From positions 1 through 64,000 of the forward strand of contig JAJDNF010000001.1 of assembly GCA_022340805.1 (NCBI GenBank): a stretch of DNA of 64,000 nucleotides, in the 5' to 3' direction. The notes beneath the pieces were generated by a model. It made no database searches. It had not been told where the DNA came from and saw only the letters and a list, made by a program, of their open reading frames with translations. This stretch comes from Chromatiaceae bacterium (GTDB lineage Bacteria > Pseudomonadota > Gammaproteobacteria > Chromatiales > Chromatiaceae). Numbering within the stretch: the first letter of the stretch is position 1; each line of letters opens with the position of its first letter. Made by a program: the position numbers and the translations under genes. Below, one piece after another: positions 9,969 to 19,060 of this stretch.

Positions 9969-10331
9969 ATGCCCAGAGTCCTGCGCCGTTTCCTATTGCT
10001 GCTGCTGGCACTGCTGGTGCCCGTGTATGCGATATCGCTGACCGAACACCTCGAGATACCGGCGCAGTGGCGCGAGATCCGGGTGGGTGACAGCCACGAC
10101 CAGGTGCGCGCGCGCCTGCGCGAGAGCGGCATGGACGACGCCCAATGCGAATGGATCTCGGCCCTGAGCAGCGTGCGCTGCACCCTGATGGGTCGGCACC
10201 ATGCCTGCGGCGTCGCGATCCGCTTCGATGGCAGCGGTGCCGGGGCGCATGTCGTGCAGGTGCAGATCCGCGACCCGATCTATACCGGACCCTTTCATAT
10301 GCATGCGCGGCTGCGCAGCACGGCGCAATGA
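9969..10331 (+). CDS. Hypothetical protein with N-terminal membrane anchor
   Basis: A 120-aa protein with a basic start (MPRVLRRF) and one long hydrophobic segment (residues 8-24). A polar domain with two cysteines follows (QCEWISALSSVRC), plausibly a disulfide in the periplasm. The region EIRVGDSHDQVRARLRESG resembles SmpA/OmlA-like or BamE-like helix starts, but I cannot assign the family. The start is preceded by GAGAGA; the longer track ORF extends through unsupported sequence. It lies between recG and ubiC on the same strand. Confidence 0.6.
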   Translation: MPRVLRRFLLLLLALLVPVYAISLTEHLEIPAQWREIRVGDSHDQVRARLRESGMDDAQCEWISALSSVRCTLMGRHHACGVAIRFDGSGAGAHVVQVQIRDPIYTGPFHMHARLRSTAQ

Positions 10332-10394
10332 GTCGGCACCGATTGTGATCATGGGCGTGCGATAATCCGGCCAACCATCCTATCTGCGATCACG

Positions 10395-10976
10395 ATGTTG
10401 CGACGCCGCAAGCCGAATAGCTGTGCCCTCCGCGAGCCGCGCTGGACCGCGCTGTCGATGCGCCGTCTGCCGGGCGTCTCGCCGCGGATACATGCCTGGC
10501 TGAGCGACAGCGGCTCTCTGACCCGTGCGGTGATCGCCAACTGTCGGGGTCGGTTCCGCGTCGACCTGATCGCTCAGGCATATGGCACGGCCCTGCCCGG
10601 AGAGGCGGCGTTGCTGTCAAGTGGGCCCGTACAGGCAAACCTGGTACGCGAGGTGCGTCTGTATTGCGGCCGCGACGCCTGGGTGTTTGCCCGCACATTG
10701 ATCCCGCTGCGCACCCTGCGCGGCCCGGCGCATGCGTTGACCGGCCTCGGCCGGCGCGCGCTCGGCGAGGTGCTGTTCTCCGATCCGACCACCCGCCGCC
10801 TGCGCGTCGAGGTGGCGCGCATCACGCCGCGCCACCGCCTGTTTGCGCGCGCCACGGCGCATCTTGGCCGCCACCCGCGGGTGATCTGGGGGCGGCGCAC
10901 CCTGTTCGAGTACCGCGGCGAACGTATCCTGGTGAACGAGTTGTTCCTGCCGGCGATCCCGGAGCTGCAGCGATGA
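10395..10976 (+). CDS. ubiC: Chorismate--pyruvate lyase
   Basis: First step of ubiquinone synthesis: chorismate is split into 4-hydroxybenzoate and pyruvate. The 193-aa sequence shows the UbiC pattern [20 protein letters not shown] in the middle, then [11 protein letters not shown] and the C-terminal [10 protein letters not shown]. The identity is confirmed by ubiA directly downstream, overlapping in ATGA. There is no signal peptide; the protein is cytosolic. The short ATG at the start of the track ORF is the only reasonable start. Confidence 0.92.
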   Translation: MLRRRKPNSCALREPRWTALSMRRLPGVSPRIHAWLSDSGSLTRAVIANCRGRFRVDLIAQAYGTALPGEAALLSSGPVQANLVREVRLYCGRDAWVFARTLIPLRTLRGPAHALTGLGRRALGEVLFSDPTTRRLRVEVARITPRHRLFARATAHLGRHPRVIWGRRTLFEYRGERILVNELFLPAIPELQR

Positions 10977-11872
10977 GCCTCGCGCGCCAGGACAGCGCGG
11001 CGATCGACTGGCGCACCCGGATCGGCCAATACTGGCGCCTGGTGCGTGCCGACCGGCCGATCGGCATCTACCTGTTGCTGTGGCCTGCACTGTGGGCGCT
11101 CTGGATCGCCGCCGCCGGCGTCCCGCCCTGGGGTGTGCTGCTGGTGTTCGTGCTTGGTACCGCGCTGATGCGATCGGCCGGCTGCGCGATCAACGACTAT
11201 GCCGACCGGGAACTCGACGGCCGCGTGGAGCGCACCGCGCAGCGGCCGCTGGCCACCGGCCGGATCAGCGCACGCGAGGCGGTCGCGGTGTTCATCGTGC
11301 TCAGCCTGCTGGCATTCGCGCTGGTGCTCACGCTGAATGCGAAGACCATCGCGCACTCGTTCGTCGCGGTCGCGTTGGCGGCGGTCTATCCGTTCACCAA
11401 GCGCTATACGCAGATGCCGCAGCTGGTGCTGGGCATGGCCTTCGGCTGGGCCGTGCCGATGGCCTTCACCGCGTTGCAGAACCAGATCCCGCCGGTCGCC
11501 TGGGTGCTGTTTGCGGCCACGGTGACCTGGGCCCTGGTCTACGACACCATGTATGCGATGGTCGACCGCGACGACGATCTGAAGGTCGGCATCAAGTCGA
11601 CCGCGATCCTGTTCGGCCGATACGATCGGCTCGCGATTGGCGTGCTGCAGCTGGTCATGCTGTGGCTGCTCTGGGAGGTCGGGCAGATGGCTGGACGCGG
11701 CGCTGTCTATCAGCTCGGGCTGTGCGGCGCGGCCGGGTTGTTCGTCTACCAGCAGTGGCTGATCCGCGGGCGCGAGCCTGGTCGCTGTTTCCGCGCCTTT
11801 CTCAACAATCACTACCTGGGCCTGGCGGTGTTCGTCGGCCTGTTCGCCGATTACCTGTTGAGCCGGCCATGA
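10973..11872 (+). CDS. ubiA: 4-hydroxybenzoate octaprenyltransferase
   Basis: An integral inner-membrane prenyltransferase of 299 aa that attaches the polyprenyl tail to 4-hydroxybenzoate in ubiquinone synthesis. Both Asp-rich motifs are present: [10 protein letters not shown] for the prenyl diphosphate-Mg2+ site and [13 protein letters not shown] as the second. About eight or nine hydrophobic helices can be counted. The start ATG overlaps the ubiC stop in ATGA, and the stop overlaps the next gene in the same way, so three genes are translationally coupled. The track ORF extends upstream into the ubiC frame and is not real there. Confidence 0.95.
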   Translation: MSLARQDSAAIDWRTRIGQYWRLVRADRPIGIYLLLWPALWALWIAAAGVPPWGVLLVFVLGTALMRSAGCAINDYADRELDGRVERTAQRPLATGRISAREAVAVFIVLSLLAFALVLTLNAKTIAHSFVAVALAAVYPFTKRYTQMPQLVLGMAFGWAVPMAFTALQNQIPPVAWVLFAATVTWALVYDTMYAMVDRDDDLKVGIKSTAILFGRYDRLAIGVLQLVMLWLLWEVGQMAGRGAVYQLGLCGAAGLFVYQQWLIRGREPGRCFRAFLNNHYLGLAVFVGLFADYLLSRP

Positions 11873-13371
11873 TGGTCGTATTGCGCTGGCTGGTCTGGAT
11901 GGTCGTGCTGTCGCCGGCCGCCTGGTGGGGGTGGCAGGCCCTGAATGCGCCGCCACCGGCGCTGGTACTGGACGACGGGGCGCGTCTCGAATGGGTCGAC
12001 TGCTGGTTCGACAAACCGTTCTGGCGGCCGATGCATTGCGGGCATTTCCACACCGCGCCGGAGCCCGCGGCCAGCCCGGCGCAGTTCACCCTGCCGGTGG
12101 TGTATCTGCCGCAGTATTTCTGGCGGCGCAGCGTTCCGCCGACCCTTTACATCGCCGGCGGTCCAGGCGGTTCTGCCTGGCTGGATCCCGGGCAGGTCGG
12201 TTTCTGGCAACACTGGGTAGACCAGGCCGATTGGCCAGGTGACCTGGTGGTCTATGACCAGCGTGGGGTCGGCGGGTCGCAACCGGCGATCGACTGTCCT
12301 GAGCTGCGCGAGCAGCGGCGCGAGCTGTTGCCGCTGCCGCTGCCGACCGAGGAGAGCTATCGCCGGATGCGCGATGCCACCCGTGCCTGTCACGACCGCC
12401 TCAAGTCCGAAGGGGTGGATCTGCATCGCTTCTCCACAGAATGGAATGCCGCCGATGCCACGGACCTGATGCGCGCGATGGGTCTGGCGCAGTGGAATGT
12501 CTATGGGGTGTCGTACGGCACCCGGGTGGCGCTGGAGATGATGCGCAGATCACCCGACTCGCTGCGTGCCGTGGTGCTCGACTCCACCTACCCGCCGGAG
12601 GCCAGTGCCGAGCTGAGCGACGCCTGGCTGCTGGAGCGCTCGTTCGGCTTGTTCGCGCGGATCTGTGACCTGGCTGACGAGTGTTCGGCCACGCCGGGTG
12701 AACTGACCCAGCGCCTGGAGGACGCGTTCGCGCACGTCGAGCGCGAATCGATCAAGGTCAGCATGCGCGACCCGGGCACCGGCAAGGACATCGCGGTGGT
12801 CTACGATCACGACGACCTGGCCTGGCTGCTGTTCGAGGCGTTGTACCAATGGGACCTTATTCCCAATCTGCCGGAGAGTGTGCGCGCATTGATCGGGGGG
12901 CGGCTGGACAGCCACATGCGCGGCTTGATCCAGGACAGTGTCGATACCCTGCTGGACGACTCGGTCAGCGACGCGGTGGCGAGTTCGGTCGATTGCCACG
13001 ATGGCGGTCCGATCGACCAGCGCGACGCCGAGCGGCAGCTGCAGCTGTATCCGCGCGCGGCCGAGATCAAGCGCTTCGATTGGCAGTATCACTCGTGTCG
13101 CTTCTGGGACTCGGGCGAGGCGCCGGCCGAGTTCCGCACGCCGGTCGTGTCGGATGTGCCGACCCTGCTGCTGGCCGGCGAATTCGACCCGGTGACACCG
13201 CCGGAGTGGGCCGAGCAGGCGGCCCGCCACCTCAGCAACGCGCAGCTGTTCGTGTTCCCGGCGGTTGGACATGGCGTGCTCGACAGTCATGTCTGCGCGG
13301 CTGATCTGGTGCGCAATTTTTTTGCCGACCCGGTGCGGCCGCAGGCCCCGAAATGCCTGGGGCGGCTGTAG
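11869..13371 (+). CDS. Alpha/beta hydrolase, S33/TAP-like, membrane-anchored or exported
   Basis: A 500-aa protein. A single hydrophobic N-terminal segment ([20 protein letters not shown]) is a signal or anchor. The alpha/beta-hydrolase core follows: oxyanion motif GGPGGS, nucleophile GVSYGT, acidic residue in GEFDPVTP and histidine in VGHGVLDSH. These and the C-terminal TAP-like part fit the proline iminopeptidase/tripeptidyl peptidase (S33) type. Its ATG overlaps the ubiA stop, so it is expressed with ubiquinone genes. No role in that pathway is known to me, and coupling may be incidental. Six or more cysteines suggest a disulfide-stabilised periplasmic enzyme. Confidence 0.82.
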   Translation: MMVVLRWLVWMVVLSPAAWWGWQALNAPPPALVLDDGARLEWVDCWFDKPFWRPMHCGHFHTAPEPAASPAQFTLPVVYLPQYFWRRSVPPTLYIAGGPGGSAWLDPGQVGFWQHWVDQADWPGDLVVYDQRGVGGSQPAIDCPELREQRRELLPLPLPTEESYRRMRDATRACHDRLKSEGVDLHRFSTEWNAADATDLMRAMGLAQWNVYGVSYGTRVALEMMRRSPDSLRAVVLDSTYPPEASAELSDAWLLERSFGLFARICDLADECSATPGELTQRLEDAFAHVERESIKVSMRDPGTGKDIAVVYDHDDLAWLLFEALYQWDLIPNLPESVRALIGGRLDSHMRGLIQDSVDTLLDDSVSDAVASSVDCHDGGPIDQRDAERQLQLYPRAAEIKRFDWQYHSCRFWDSGEAPAEFRTPVVSDVPTLLLAGEFDPVTPPEWAEQAARHLSNAQLFVFPAVGHGVLDSHVCAADLVRNFFADPVRPQAPKCLGRL

Positions 13372-13410
13372 TTTTTGACGGCGGGCGGGCGTATCGGGGA
13401 TACCTCGGGG

Positions 13411-13439
13411 TTGATTCTGGCGCCCGGGTAGGCTAAAAA
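13411..13439 (+). promoter_or_regulatory. Sigma70-type promoter for dksA
   Basis: TTGATT, 17 bases, then TAAAAA. This places a transcript start about 30 bases before the dksA ATG. Each hexamer matches four of six consensus positions. No gene intervenes. Confidence 0.5.
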
Positions 13440-13475
13440 CCCGCGGCCCTAAGCAATCTTCGGAGTCGGATAAGC

Positions 13476-13895
13476 ATGACAGTGGAACTGCCGGAAGGTT
13501 ACGAGCCTACCCCGGACGAGGAGTACATGAATCCTCGGCAGCTCGAGTATTTTCGTCGCCAATTGATTCGCTGGCGTGAGGAGCTGATGACCGAGGCCCA
13601 GGAGACGCTCGACAACCTGCGCGACAAGTCCTACCAGGAGGTCGGCGACGAGGCGGACCGGGCGAGCCGTGAGAGCGAACACGGTCTGGAACTGCGCACC
13701 CGGGATCGTTACCGCAAGCTGCAACGCAAGATCGAGCAGGCCCTGGAGCGGATCGATGACGGCACCTACGGTTATTGCGAAGACACCGGTGAGGCGATTG
13801 GGGTGATGCGCCTGAAGGCGCGACCTATCGCCACCCTGACCATCGACGCCCAGGAGCGTCGTGAGATGAAGGAACGCGTCCTGGCCGACCGCTGA
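13476..13895 (+). CDS. dksA: RNA polymerase-binding transcription factor DksA
   Basis: Binds the RNA polymerase secondary channel and works with ppGpp to repress rRNA and activate amino acid promoters. It is 139 aa long. The coiled-coil tip motif DxxDxA is intact (D58, D61, A63). The C-terminal globular part has only one of the four zinc-finger cysteines: CEDTGEAIG keeps the first, and TLTIDAQE lacks the last two. Such single-cysteine DksA proteins are known from alphaproteobacteria and other groups and can function without zinc. The genome may hold another, four-cysteine DksA. Its own promoter lies just upstream, and comF converges five bases after the stop. Confidence 0.95.
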   Translation: MTVELPEGYEPTPDEEYMNPRQLEYFRRQLIRWREELMTEAQETLDNLRDKSYQEVGDEADRASRESEHGLELRTRDRYRKLQRKIEQALERIDDGTYGYCEDTGEAIGVMRLKARPIATLTIDAQERREMKERVLADR

Positions 13896-13900
13896 GGCGG

Positions 13901-14593
13901 TTATTCGCGAGGCGTGCGTGCGATCGCCCACACCTCGACTTGCCCCACACCTGCGCGCTTGAGTATCCGGCTGGCTTCGTCGGCCGTCGCGCCGGTGGTC
14001 ATCACGTCATCGATCAGTGCCACGTGCCGTGGCAGCGCGCCACGGCAGGCGAACGCGCCACGCAGATTGCGCCGGCGCTGCGCGCGACCCAGTTCGTGCT
14101 GCGGCCCGGCGTCGCGCACGCGCAGCAGACGATTCCCCGCCCAGGCCAGGTCCAGCTGTCGCCCGAGGTGGCGTGCAATCTCGGCGGCCTGATTGAATCC
14201 GCGCCGGCGCAGGCGGCTGGCCGCGGCCGGGATCGGTAGCAGCAGTTCAGGCAGTGGCCCGCGCTCTCGCAGGGTAGCGGCGAGCGGCGCCGTCAGCATG
14301 CGGCCAAGCGGCAGCTGCAACTGGTATTTGAAACCGGCGATCAGGCGGTCGACCGGCGGCGCATACAGCAGCGGCGCCAGCGCGCGGTCGAACGCCGGTG
14401 GGTGGGCCTGACAGTCCGCGCACGGCAGGCCCTGCGGTGTTCCCTCGGGCAGCGGCAGGGCGCAGCTTGGGCAGGGATTGGCATTGCGCGGCAGCGTGGC
14501 ATCGCAGGGCGCGCAGATCTCGTCGCCCGGCGCCCCGCACAGCGGACAGGCAGTGCCGATGATTTGTGCAAAAAGTGACCAGATGTTAACCAT
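13901..14593 (-). CDS. comF: ComF family phosphoribosyltransferase-like protein
   Basis: A 230-aa protein with an N-terminal double zinc ribbon (CPLC...CAPC and CPSC...CADC) and a C-terminal phosphoribosyltransferase fold with the PRPP loop VALIDDVMTTGATADEAS. Homologues (ComF, GntX/YhgH) take part in DNA uptake or use of DNA as nutrient. In gammaproteobacteria comF commonly lies beside the bio genes, as here. It is divergent from the biotin operon, and its start codon lies inside the proposed BirA operator. It may therefore share biotin-dependent control. Confidence 0.9.
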   Translation of the reverse strand: MVNIWSLFAQIIGTACPLCGAPGDEICAPCDATLPRNANPCPSCALPLPEGTPQGLPCADCQAHPPAFDRALAPLLYAPPVDRLIAGFKYQLQLPLGRMLTAPLAATLRERGPLPELLLPIPAAASRLRRRGFNQAAEIARHLGRQLDLAWAGNRLLRVRDAGPQHELGRAQRRRNLRGAFACRGALPRHVALIDDVMTTGATADEASRILKRAGVGQVEVWAIARTPRE

Positions 14594-14615
14594 TGAATTC
14601 CTTTTCGGTTGACAG
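14583..14615. promoter_or_regulatory. BirA operator (biotin repressor site)
   Basis: ATGTTAACC, 15 bases, GGTTGACAG. Each arm matches seven of nine positions of the known TTGTAAACC-N14-16-GGTTTACAA operator, and the arms are near-perfect inverted repeats (TGTTAACC / GGTTGACA). The right arm contains the -35 box of the bio promoter and the left arm covers the comF start codon. Confidence 0.7.
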
Positions 14616-14636
14616 TGGCGCGACCCGACCTATCAT
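14609..14636 (+). promoter_or_regulatory. Sigma70 promoter of the biotin operon
   Basis: TTGACA, 16 bases, TATCAT: a perfect -35 and a five-of-six -10, about 33 bases before the first gene. The -35 lies within the BirA operator, so bound repressor would exclude RNA polymerase. Confidence 0.7.
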
Positions 14637-14668
14637 TCCGGGTCCCCAGCAGACCAGGTCAATTGCCG

Positions 14669-15076
14669 ATGGATGACGACACGTCCCCGTCCAGCCGCAC
14701 CGTAAGCGGGCGCTCGTCGCGATTCGCGGCGATGCAGATGGACATCGGCAACCTGATCAGCATGCTGTTGCCGCCGCTGCCGCTGCTGTGGTTCGGCGGC
14801 TCGATGCTGATCTACGCGCTGCACCGCCATCACCCCAATCCGCGTGTCGGCTATTTTACCCAGCGCGCGGCCTATCGATTCTATGCGGTGATGGGGGCGA
14901 TCATTCCGATCGGCACCTTTTTCCCCGGTCGCGGCATCACGCCCTGGCTGCTCGCCTGGGGGATCGGCCTGGCGGTGATCGTGCCCTGGTCGCTGTGGTC
15001 GATTGCGCGGATCCGCCGCGAAGACTGGCCGGACATCAGCGTGCCGCCAGCGAACCTATCTGCCGAGGAGGCCTGA
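14669..15076 (+). CDS. Small membrane protein at the head of the bio operon
   Basis: A 135-aa protein of unknown function. Three hydrophobic segments are visible: near [38 protein letters not shown] and [18 protein letters not shown]. It has a polar, serine-rich start and an acidic end. The ATG at 14669 is preferred over the track start at 14609, which lies inside the promoter. It ends one base before bioB, whose ribosome site lies in its last codons, so it is the first gene of the biotin operon. A link to biotin or precursor transport is only a guess from position. Confidence 0.72.
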   Translation: MDDDTSPSSRTVSGRSSRFAAMQMDIGNLISMLLPPLPLLWFGGSMLIYALHRHHPNPRVGYFTQRAAYRFYAVMGAIIPIGTFFPGRGITPWLLAWGIGLAVIVPWSLWSIARIRREDWPDISVPPANLSAEEA

Positions 15077-15077
15077 G

Positions 15078-16088
15078 ATGAGTGCTGCCCCGATCCATGA
15101 CGCGCCGCGCAACGACTGGACGCTGGACGAGATCGGCGCGCTGTTTGCGCTGCCGTTCAACGACCTGCTGTATCGCGCACAGGCTGTGCACCGGGCCAAT
15201 TTCGATCCGAACCGGGTCCAGGTCAGTACGTTGCTGTCGATCAAGACCGGGGCCTGCGCCGAGGACTGCGCCTATTGCTCGCAGAGCGCCAAATACGACA
15301 CCGGCCTGGAGCGCGAGCGCCTGCTGCCGCTCGACGAGGTGATCGAGGCGGCGCAGGCGGCCCGATCCAAGGGTTCGACCCGCTTCTGCATGGGCGCCGC
15401 GTGGCGCAACCCCACCGACAAGAACCTCGACAAGGTGATCGAGATGATCGAGGCGGTGCGCGGCCTCGGCATGCAGACCTGTGTGACCCTGGGCATGCTC
15501 ACCGAGCCACAGGCCAGGCGGCTGCGCGAGGCCGGCCTGGACTATTACAACCACAATCTGGATACCTCGCCCGAGTTCTACGGCAACGTGATCTCCACGC
15601 GCACCTTCCAGGACCGGCTGGATACGCTGCAGCACGTGCGCGAGGCAGGTATAAACGTCTGTTCCGGCGGCATATTGGGAATGGGCGAGACCGGCACCGA
15701 TCGTGCGCGCATGCTGCAGGAGCTGGCCAATCTGCCCCAGCATCCGCAATCCGTGCCGATCAACATGCTGGTGCAGATCGAGGGCACCCCGCTGTATGGC
15801 AGGGACAGGCTTGACACGCTGCAGTTCGTGCGCAGTATCGCGGTTGCGCGCATCCTGATGCCAAAAAGCTACGTGCGCCTGTCAGCCGGTCGGACCGAGA
15901 TGAGTGACGAGATGCAGGCGCTGTGCTTCCTCGCCGGCGCCAACTCGATCTTCTACGGCGAGCGCCTGCTGACCACCGATAACCCGGCGGCCGATCATGA
16001 CCGGGCACTGTTCGAGCGGCTCGGCATCAACATGGAAACCGGTGAGCTGCAGGCGGATCGCCAGGCATGCGGCGGTTCGGGGCATTAG
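15078..16088 (+). CDS. bioB: Biotin synthase
   Basis: A radical SAM enzyme of 336 aa that inserts sulfur into dethiobiotin, the last step of biotin synthesis. The SAM cluster motif is complete in CAEDCAYC (about residues 57-64), and the [10 protein letters not shown] and GGILGMGET motifs of BioB are intact. Arg and Cys residues that hold the second [2Fe-2S] cluster are present ([21 protein letters not shown]). The start ATG follows GAGGAGGCC and lies in a tight junction with the membrane protein gene. The track ORF includes a spurious upstream extension. Confidence 0.97.
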   Translation: MSAAPIHDAPRNDWTLDEIGALFALPFNDLLYRAQAVHRANFDPNRVQVSTLLSIKTGACAEDCAYCSQSAKYDTGLERERLLPLDEVIEAAQAARSKGSTRFCMGAAWRNPTDKNLDKVIEMIEAVRGLGMQTCVTLGMLTEPQARRLREAGLDYYNHNLDTSPEFYGNVISTRTFQDRLDTLQHVREAGINVCSGGILGMGETGTDRARMLQELANLPQHPQSVPINMLVQIEGTPLYGRDRLDTLQFVRSIAVARILMPKSYVRLSAGRTEMSDEMQALCFLAGANSIFYGERLLTTDNPAADHDRALFERLGINMETGELQADRQACGGSGH

Positions 16089-16113
16089 CCGATGCACAGC
16101 GCCGCGACGCATC

Positions 16114-16133
16114 GGATGCCGGCATCGGCATCC
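16114..16133. repeat. Hairpin in the bioB-bioF gap
   Basis: A perfect 8-bp palindrome arm pair GGATGCCG / CGGCATCC with loop GCAT sits in the 172-base gap between bioB and bioF. The other junctions from bioF to bioD overlap or are only a few bases apart. No T-run follows, so it is more likely an RNA stability or translation element, or a REP-like remnant, than a terminator. Confidence 0.5.
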
Positions 16134-16260
16134 AGGGGCTGGCCGGATCGCTGCGGGTGTCGCGACGCGGTCGTAGCGACTGCGCGGCGTCAGCCGGGCA
16201 CCTTGCGCGTGCCTGACGGCTGGTTGCGCCTGCTGTCCTGCTGACGGCGTTGTTACGGCA

Positions 16261-17421
16261 TTGAACGGCTTGCAAGAGCAGCTGGAACGGCGCCGGGTCG
16301 ATGGACTGTTGCGCAGTCGTCGCGTGATCGATGGCGCACAGGGTCCCGAGCTGACCGTGGACGGGCGGCGCATGCTGGCGTTTTGCTCCAACGATTACCT
16401 GGGCCTGGCCGCCGACCCGCGGCTGGCCGAGGCGGTTCAGCGTGGCGTCGGCCGCTACGGCGTCGGCGCCGGGGCCGCACACCTGGTCAGTGGCCACAGC
16501 CGCGCCCATCATGCGCTCGAGGAGGAACTCGCCGAGTTCACCGGCCGCTCACGGGCGCTGCTGTTCTCGACCGGCTACATGGCCAATCTGGGCGTGACCG
16601 GCGCGTTGCTCGGACGCCGCGACAGCGTCATTGAGGACCGTCTCAACCACGCCTCGCTGATCGACGGCGGTCTGCTGTCGCGTGCCGCCTTCCGCCGCTA
16701 CCGGCACGCCGACGCCGCGGCGCTCGGCGAGCAGCTCGACGGCGCACCGGGTCGCAGGCTGGTGGTCACTGACGGTGTGTTCAGCATGGATGGCGACGTG
16801 GCGCCGGTCACGGCGCTGGCAGAGGTCTGCGCCGGCCACGGTGCCTGGCTGATGGTCGACGATGCGCACGGCATCGGTGTGCTGGGACCGCAGGGCCGTG
16901 GCAGCGTGGCCGCGGCCGGGCTCGGGCAGGACCAGGTGCCGATCCTGATGGGCACCCTGGGCAAGGCGCTGGGCACCGCCGGCGCCTTCGTCGCGGGCCC
17001 GGAGGAACTGATAGAGAGCCTGATCCAGTTCGCCCGGCCGTACATCTACACCACCGCGATGCCGCCGGCGATCGCCGAGGCCACCCGGGTCGCGCTGCGC
17101 ATCGCCGCCGAAGAGGAGTGGCGGCGCGAACGCCTGCAGGGCCTGGTGCAGCGCCTCCGCCACGGTGTGCAACGCCTCGGCCTGCACCTGATGGATTCAC
17201 CAACCCCGATCCAGCCGATCCTGCTCGGCAGCAGCGAGCAGGCCAACCGCTGGAATGCGGCGCTGCAGCGCGAGGGCATCCTGGTTGGTGCGATCCGTCC
17301 GCCGACCGTGCCGGAGGGCACCGCGCGGTTGCGCATCACGCTGTCGGCCGCGCACACGGTCGCGCACGTCGAGACGCTGCTCGCGGTGCTGGCCGAGGTG
17401 GCCGCGGAGCAGTCGGCGTGA
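16261..17421 (+). CDS. bioF: 8-amino-7-oxononanoate synthase
   Basis: A PLP enzyme of 386 aa that condenses pimeloyl-ACP with alanine. The family features are present: substrate loop NDYLGLA, the aspartate of VDDAHGIG that binds the pyridine nitrogen, and the Schiff-base lysine in [12 protein letters not shown]. The only start that gives the normal N-terminus ([15 protein letters not shown]) is TTG. The frame is open upstream with no better start and no strong ribosome site, so translation may be modest. It overlaps bioH in GTGA. Confidence 0.95.
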   Translation: MNGLQEQLERRRVDGLLRSRRVIDGAQGPELTVDGRRMLAFCSNDYLGLAADPRLAEAVQRGVGRYGVGAGAAHLVSGHSRAHHALEEELAEFTGRSRALLFSTGYMANLGVTGALLGRRDSVIEDRLNHASLIDGGLLSRAAFRRYRHADAAALGEQLDGAPGRRLVVTDGVFSMDGDVAPVTALAEVCAGHGAWLMVDDAHGIGVLGPQGRGSVAAAGLGQDQVPILMGTLGKALGTAGAFVAGPEELIESLIQFARPYIYTTAMPPAIAEATRVALRIAAEEEWRRERLQGLVQRLRHGVQRLGLHLMDSPTPIQPILLGSSEQANRWNAALQREGILVGAIRPPTVPEGTARLRITLSAAHTVAHVETLLAVLAEVAAEQSA

Positions 17422-18185
17422 GCCTCTATCGCCACCAGGTCGGGCGCGGTCCGCAGTTGGTGCTGTTGCATGGCTGGGGCATGAACGCGGCGGTATGGGA
17501 GCCGTTGCTGCCCGAGTTGTCGGCGCATTGCCGCCTGACCGTGATCGAGCTGCCCGGGCACGGCGCGAGTCCGGCCGCAGCCGCATCAGACCTTGCCGAA
17601 TGGGCGGCACACTGCCTCGCGGCCGCACCGGATCACGCCTATTGGCTCGGCTGGTCGCTGGGTGGCCAGGTCGCGCTGCGCGCGGCGCTCGACGCCCCGG
17701 CGCGGGTTGCCGGACTGTTCCTGGTCAGCGCCACCCCGCGGTTCGTGCAGGGACCTGACTGGCCCTGTGCGATGGCGGTCGCGAGCTTTCATCAGTTTGC
17801 AGATCAGCTGGCCGACGACCCGAGCGCCACGCTGCTGCGCTTCCTCGGCCTGCAGGTCAAGGGTGCCGAGCACGCACGCGAGACGCTGCGGCTGCTGCGC
17901 GCCGAACTGTTGCAGCGGCCGCCGGCCAGCCAGACGGGTCTGCGCCAGGGCCTGGACCTGCTGCTCGAAAACGATCTGCGCGCGGAGCTGGGCGGCCTGG
18001 AGTGCCCAACCCACTGGCTGTTCGGCGCGCGCGACACCCTGGTGCCGCGCGCGCTGCGCGGGCGTCTTGCCGGACTGCTCCCGGGCGCGCGCAGCGAGGA
18101 GATCGCGGGGGCAGGGCATGCCCCGTTCCTGTCGCATCCGCAGACCTGCCTCGATGCGCTGTTGCGCGCGGTCGCCGCGGTTTGA
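17418..18185 (+). CDS. bioH: Pimeloyl-ACP methyl ester carboxylesterase
   Basis: A serine hydrolase of 255 aa that removes the methyl group from pimeloyl-ACP methyl ester and so ends chain elongation. The BioH pattern is clear: [16 protein letters not shown], nucleophile GWSLGG, acid in GARDTLVP and histidine in [11 protein letters not shown]. The GTG start overlaps the bioF stop (GTGA), so translation is coupled. It pairs with bioC directly downstream, the usual early pair of this pathway. Confidence 0.93.
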   Translation: MSLYRHQVGRGPQLVLLHGWGMNAAVWEPLLPELSAHCRLTVIELPGHGASPAAAASDLAEWAAHCLAAAPDHAYWLGWSLGGQVALRAALDAPARVAGLFLVSATPRFVQGPDWPCAMAVASFHQFADQLADDPSATLLRFLGLQVKGAEHARETLRLLRAELLQRPPASQTGLRQGLDLLLENDLRAELGGLECPTHWLFGARDTLVPRALRGRLAGLLPGARSEEIAGAGHAPFLSHPQTCLDALLRAVAAV

Positions 18186-18190
18186 CGGCC

Positions 18191-19060
18191 GTGGACGAGT
18201 CGATGCCGCCGCCGTTTGACAAGGACAAGGCGCGCAAGAGCTTCGCGCGGGCCGCGGCGGTCTACGACGATGCCGCCGTGCTGCAGCACGAGATCGGTCG
18301 CCGCATGCTCGAGCGACTCGACTACGTCAGGCTCGAGCCAAGGCGGGTGCTGGATATCGGTTGCGGTACCGGGGTGGCGACCGAGGCGCTGTTGCGGCGC
18401 TATCCGAAGGCCGAGGTGATCGCACTGGATTTTGCCCTGCCGATGCTGGCGCAGGCGCGCAGGCGCGGCCGCTGGCTGCGCCGCCCGCGCTGCCTGTGCG
18501 CCGATCTTGACTTTCTGCCACTGGCCGCCGACAGCATCGACCTGATCTTCGCCAATGCCGCACTGCAATGGAGCGCGCAGCCGGCGCAGACGTTCGCCGA
18601 CATCGCGCGCGTCCTGCGACCGGGCGGGCTGTTCATGTTCAGCACCTTCGGTCCGGACACGCTGCACGAACTGCGCGCCGCCTGGGCGGCGGTCGACGGC
18701 CAGCCGCATGTACACGGATTCATCGATATGCACGATTACGGTGACATGCTGCTCGGCGCCGGCCTGGCCGATCCGGTGATGGACGTCGAGCGCATGACCC
18801 TGACCTATGGCGATGCGATGCAGTTGATGCGTGAGATCAAGATAATCGGCGCGGGCAACGCCAGCTCGGGCCGGCAGCGCGGGCTCGTTGGCCGTGAACG
18901 CATCGCGCGGGTGTGCGCGGCCTACGAGCGCTTTCGCGGCGCGGATGGCCGTCTGCCGGTCAGCTACGAAGTGGTGCACGGGCACGCCTGGGGGGCCACC
19001 CAGCGCCGCGTCGATGGCGAGACCCGGGTCTCGCTGGATGTATTGCGGTCGAAGAAATGA
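18191..19060 (+). CDS. bioC: Malonyl-ACP O-methyltransferase
   Basis: A SAM-dependent methyltransferase of about 289 aa that caps malonyl-ACP to let fatty acid synthesis build pimeloyl-ACP. The BioC N-terminus DKDKARKSFARAAAVYDDAA, SAM motif VLDIGCGTGVATE and the internal FSTFGPDTLHELR are all present. The start is uncertain among TTG 18182 (overlapping the bioH stop), GTG 18191 and ATG 18203. The last four bases overlap bioD in ATGA. Confidence 0.92.
   Translation: MDESMPPPFDKDKARKSFARAAAVYDDAAVLQHEIGRRMLERLDYVRLEPRRVLDIGCGTGVATEALLRRYPKAEVIALDFALPMLAQARRRGRWLRRPRCLCADLDFLPLAADSIDLIFANAALQWSAQPAQTFADIARVLRPGGLFMFSTFGPDTLHELRAAWAAVDGQPHVHGFIDMHDYGDMLLGAGLADPVMDVERMTLTYGDAMQLMREIKIIGAGNASSGRQRGLVGRERIARVCAAYERFRGADGRLPVSYEVVHGHAWGATQRRVDGETRVSLDVLRSKK

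Noticed and set aside
11080-13371. 763-aa fusion of ubiA-region frame and hydrolase
   Set aside because: The first 263 codons are an out-of-frame reading of ubiA. The hydrolase starts at the ATGA overlap at 11869.
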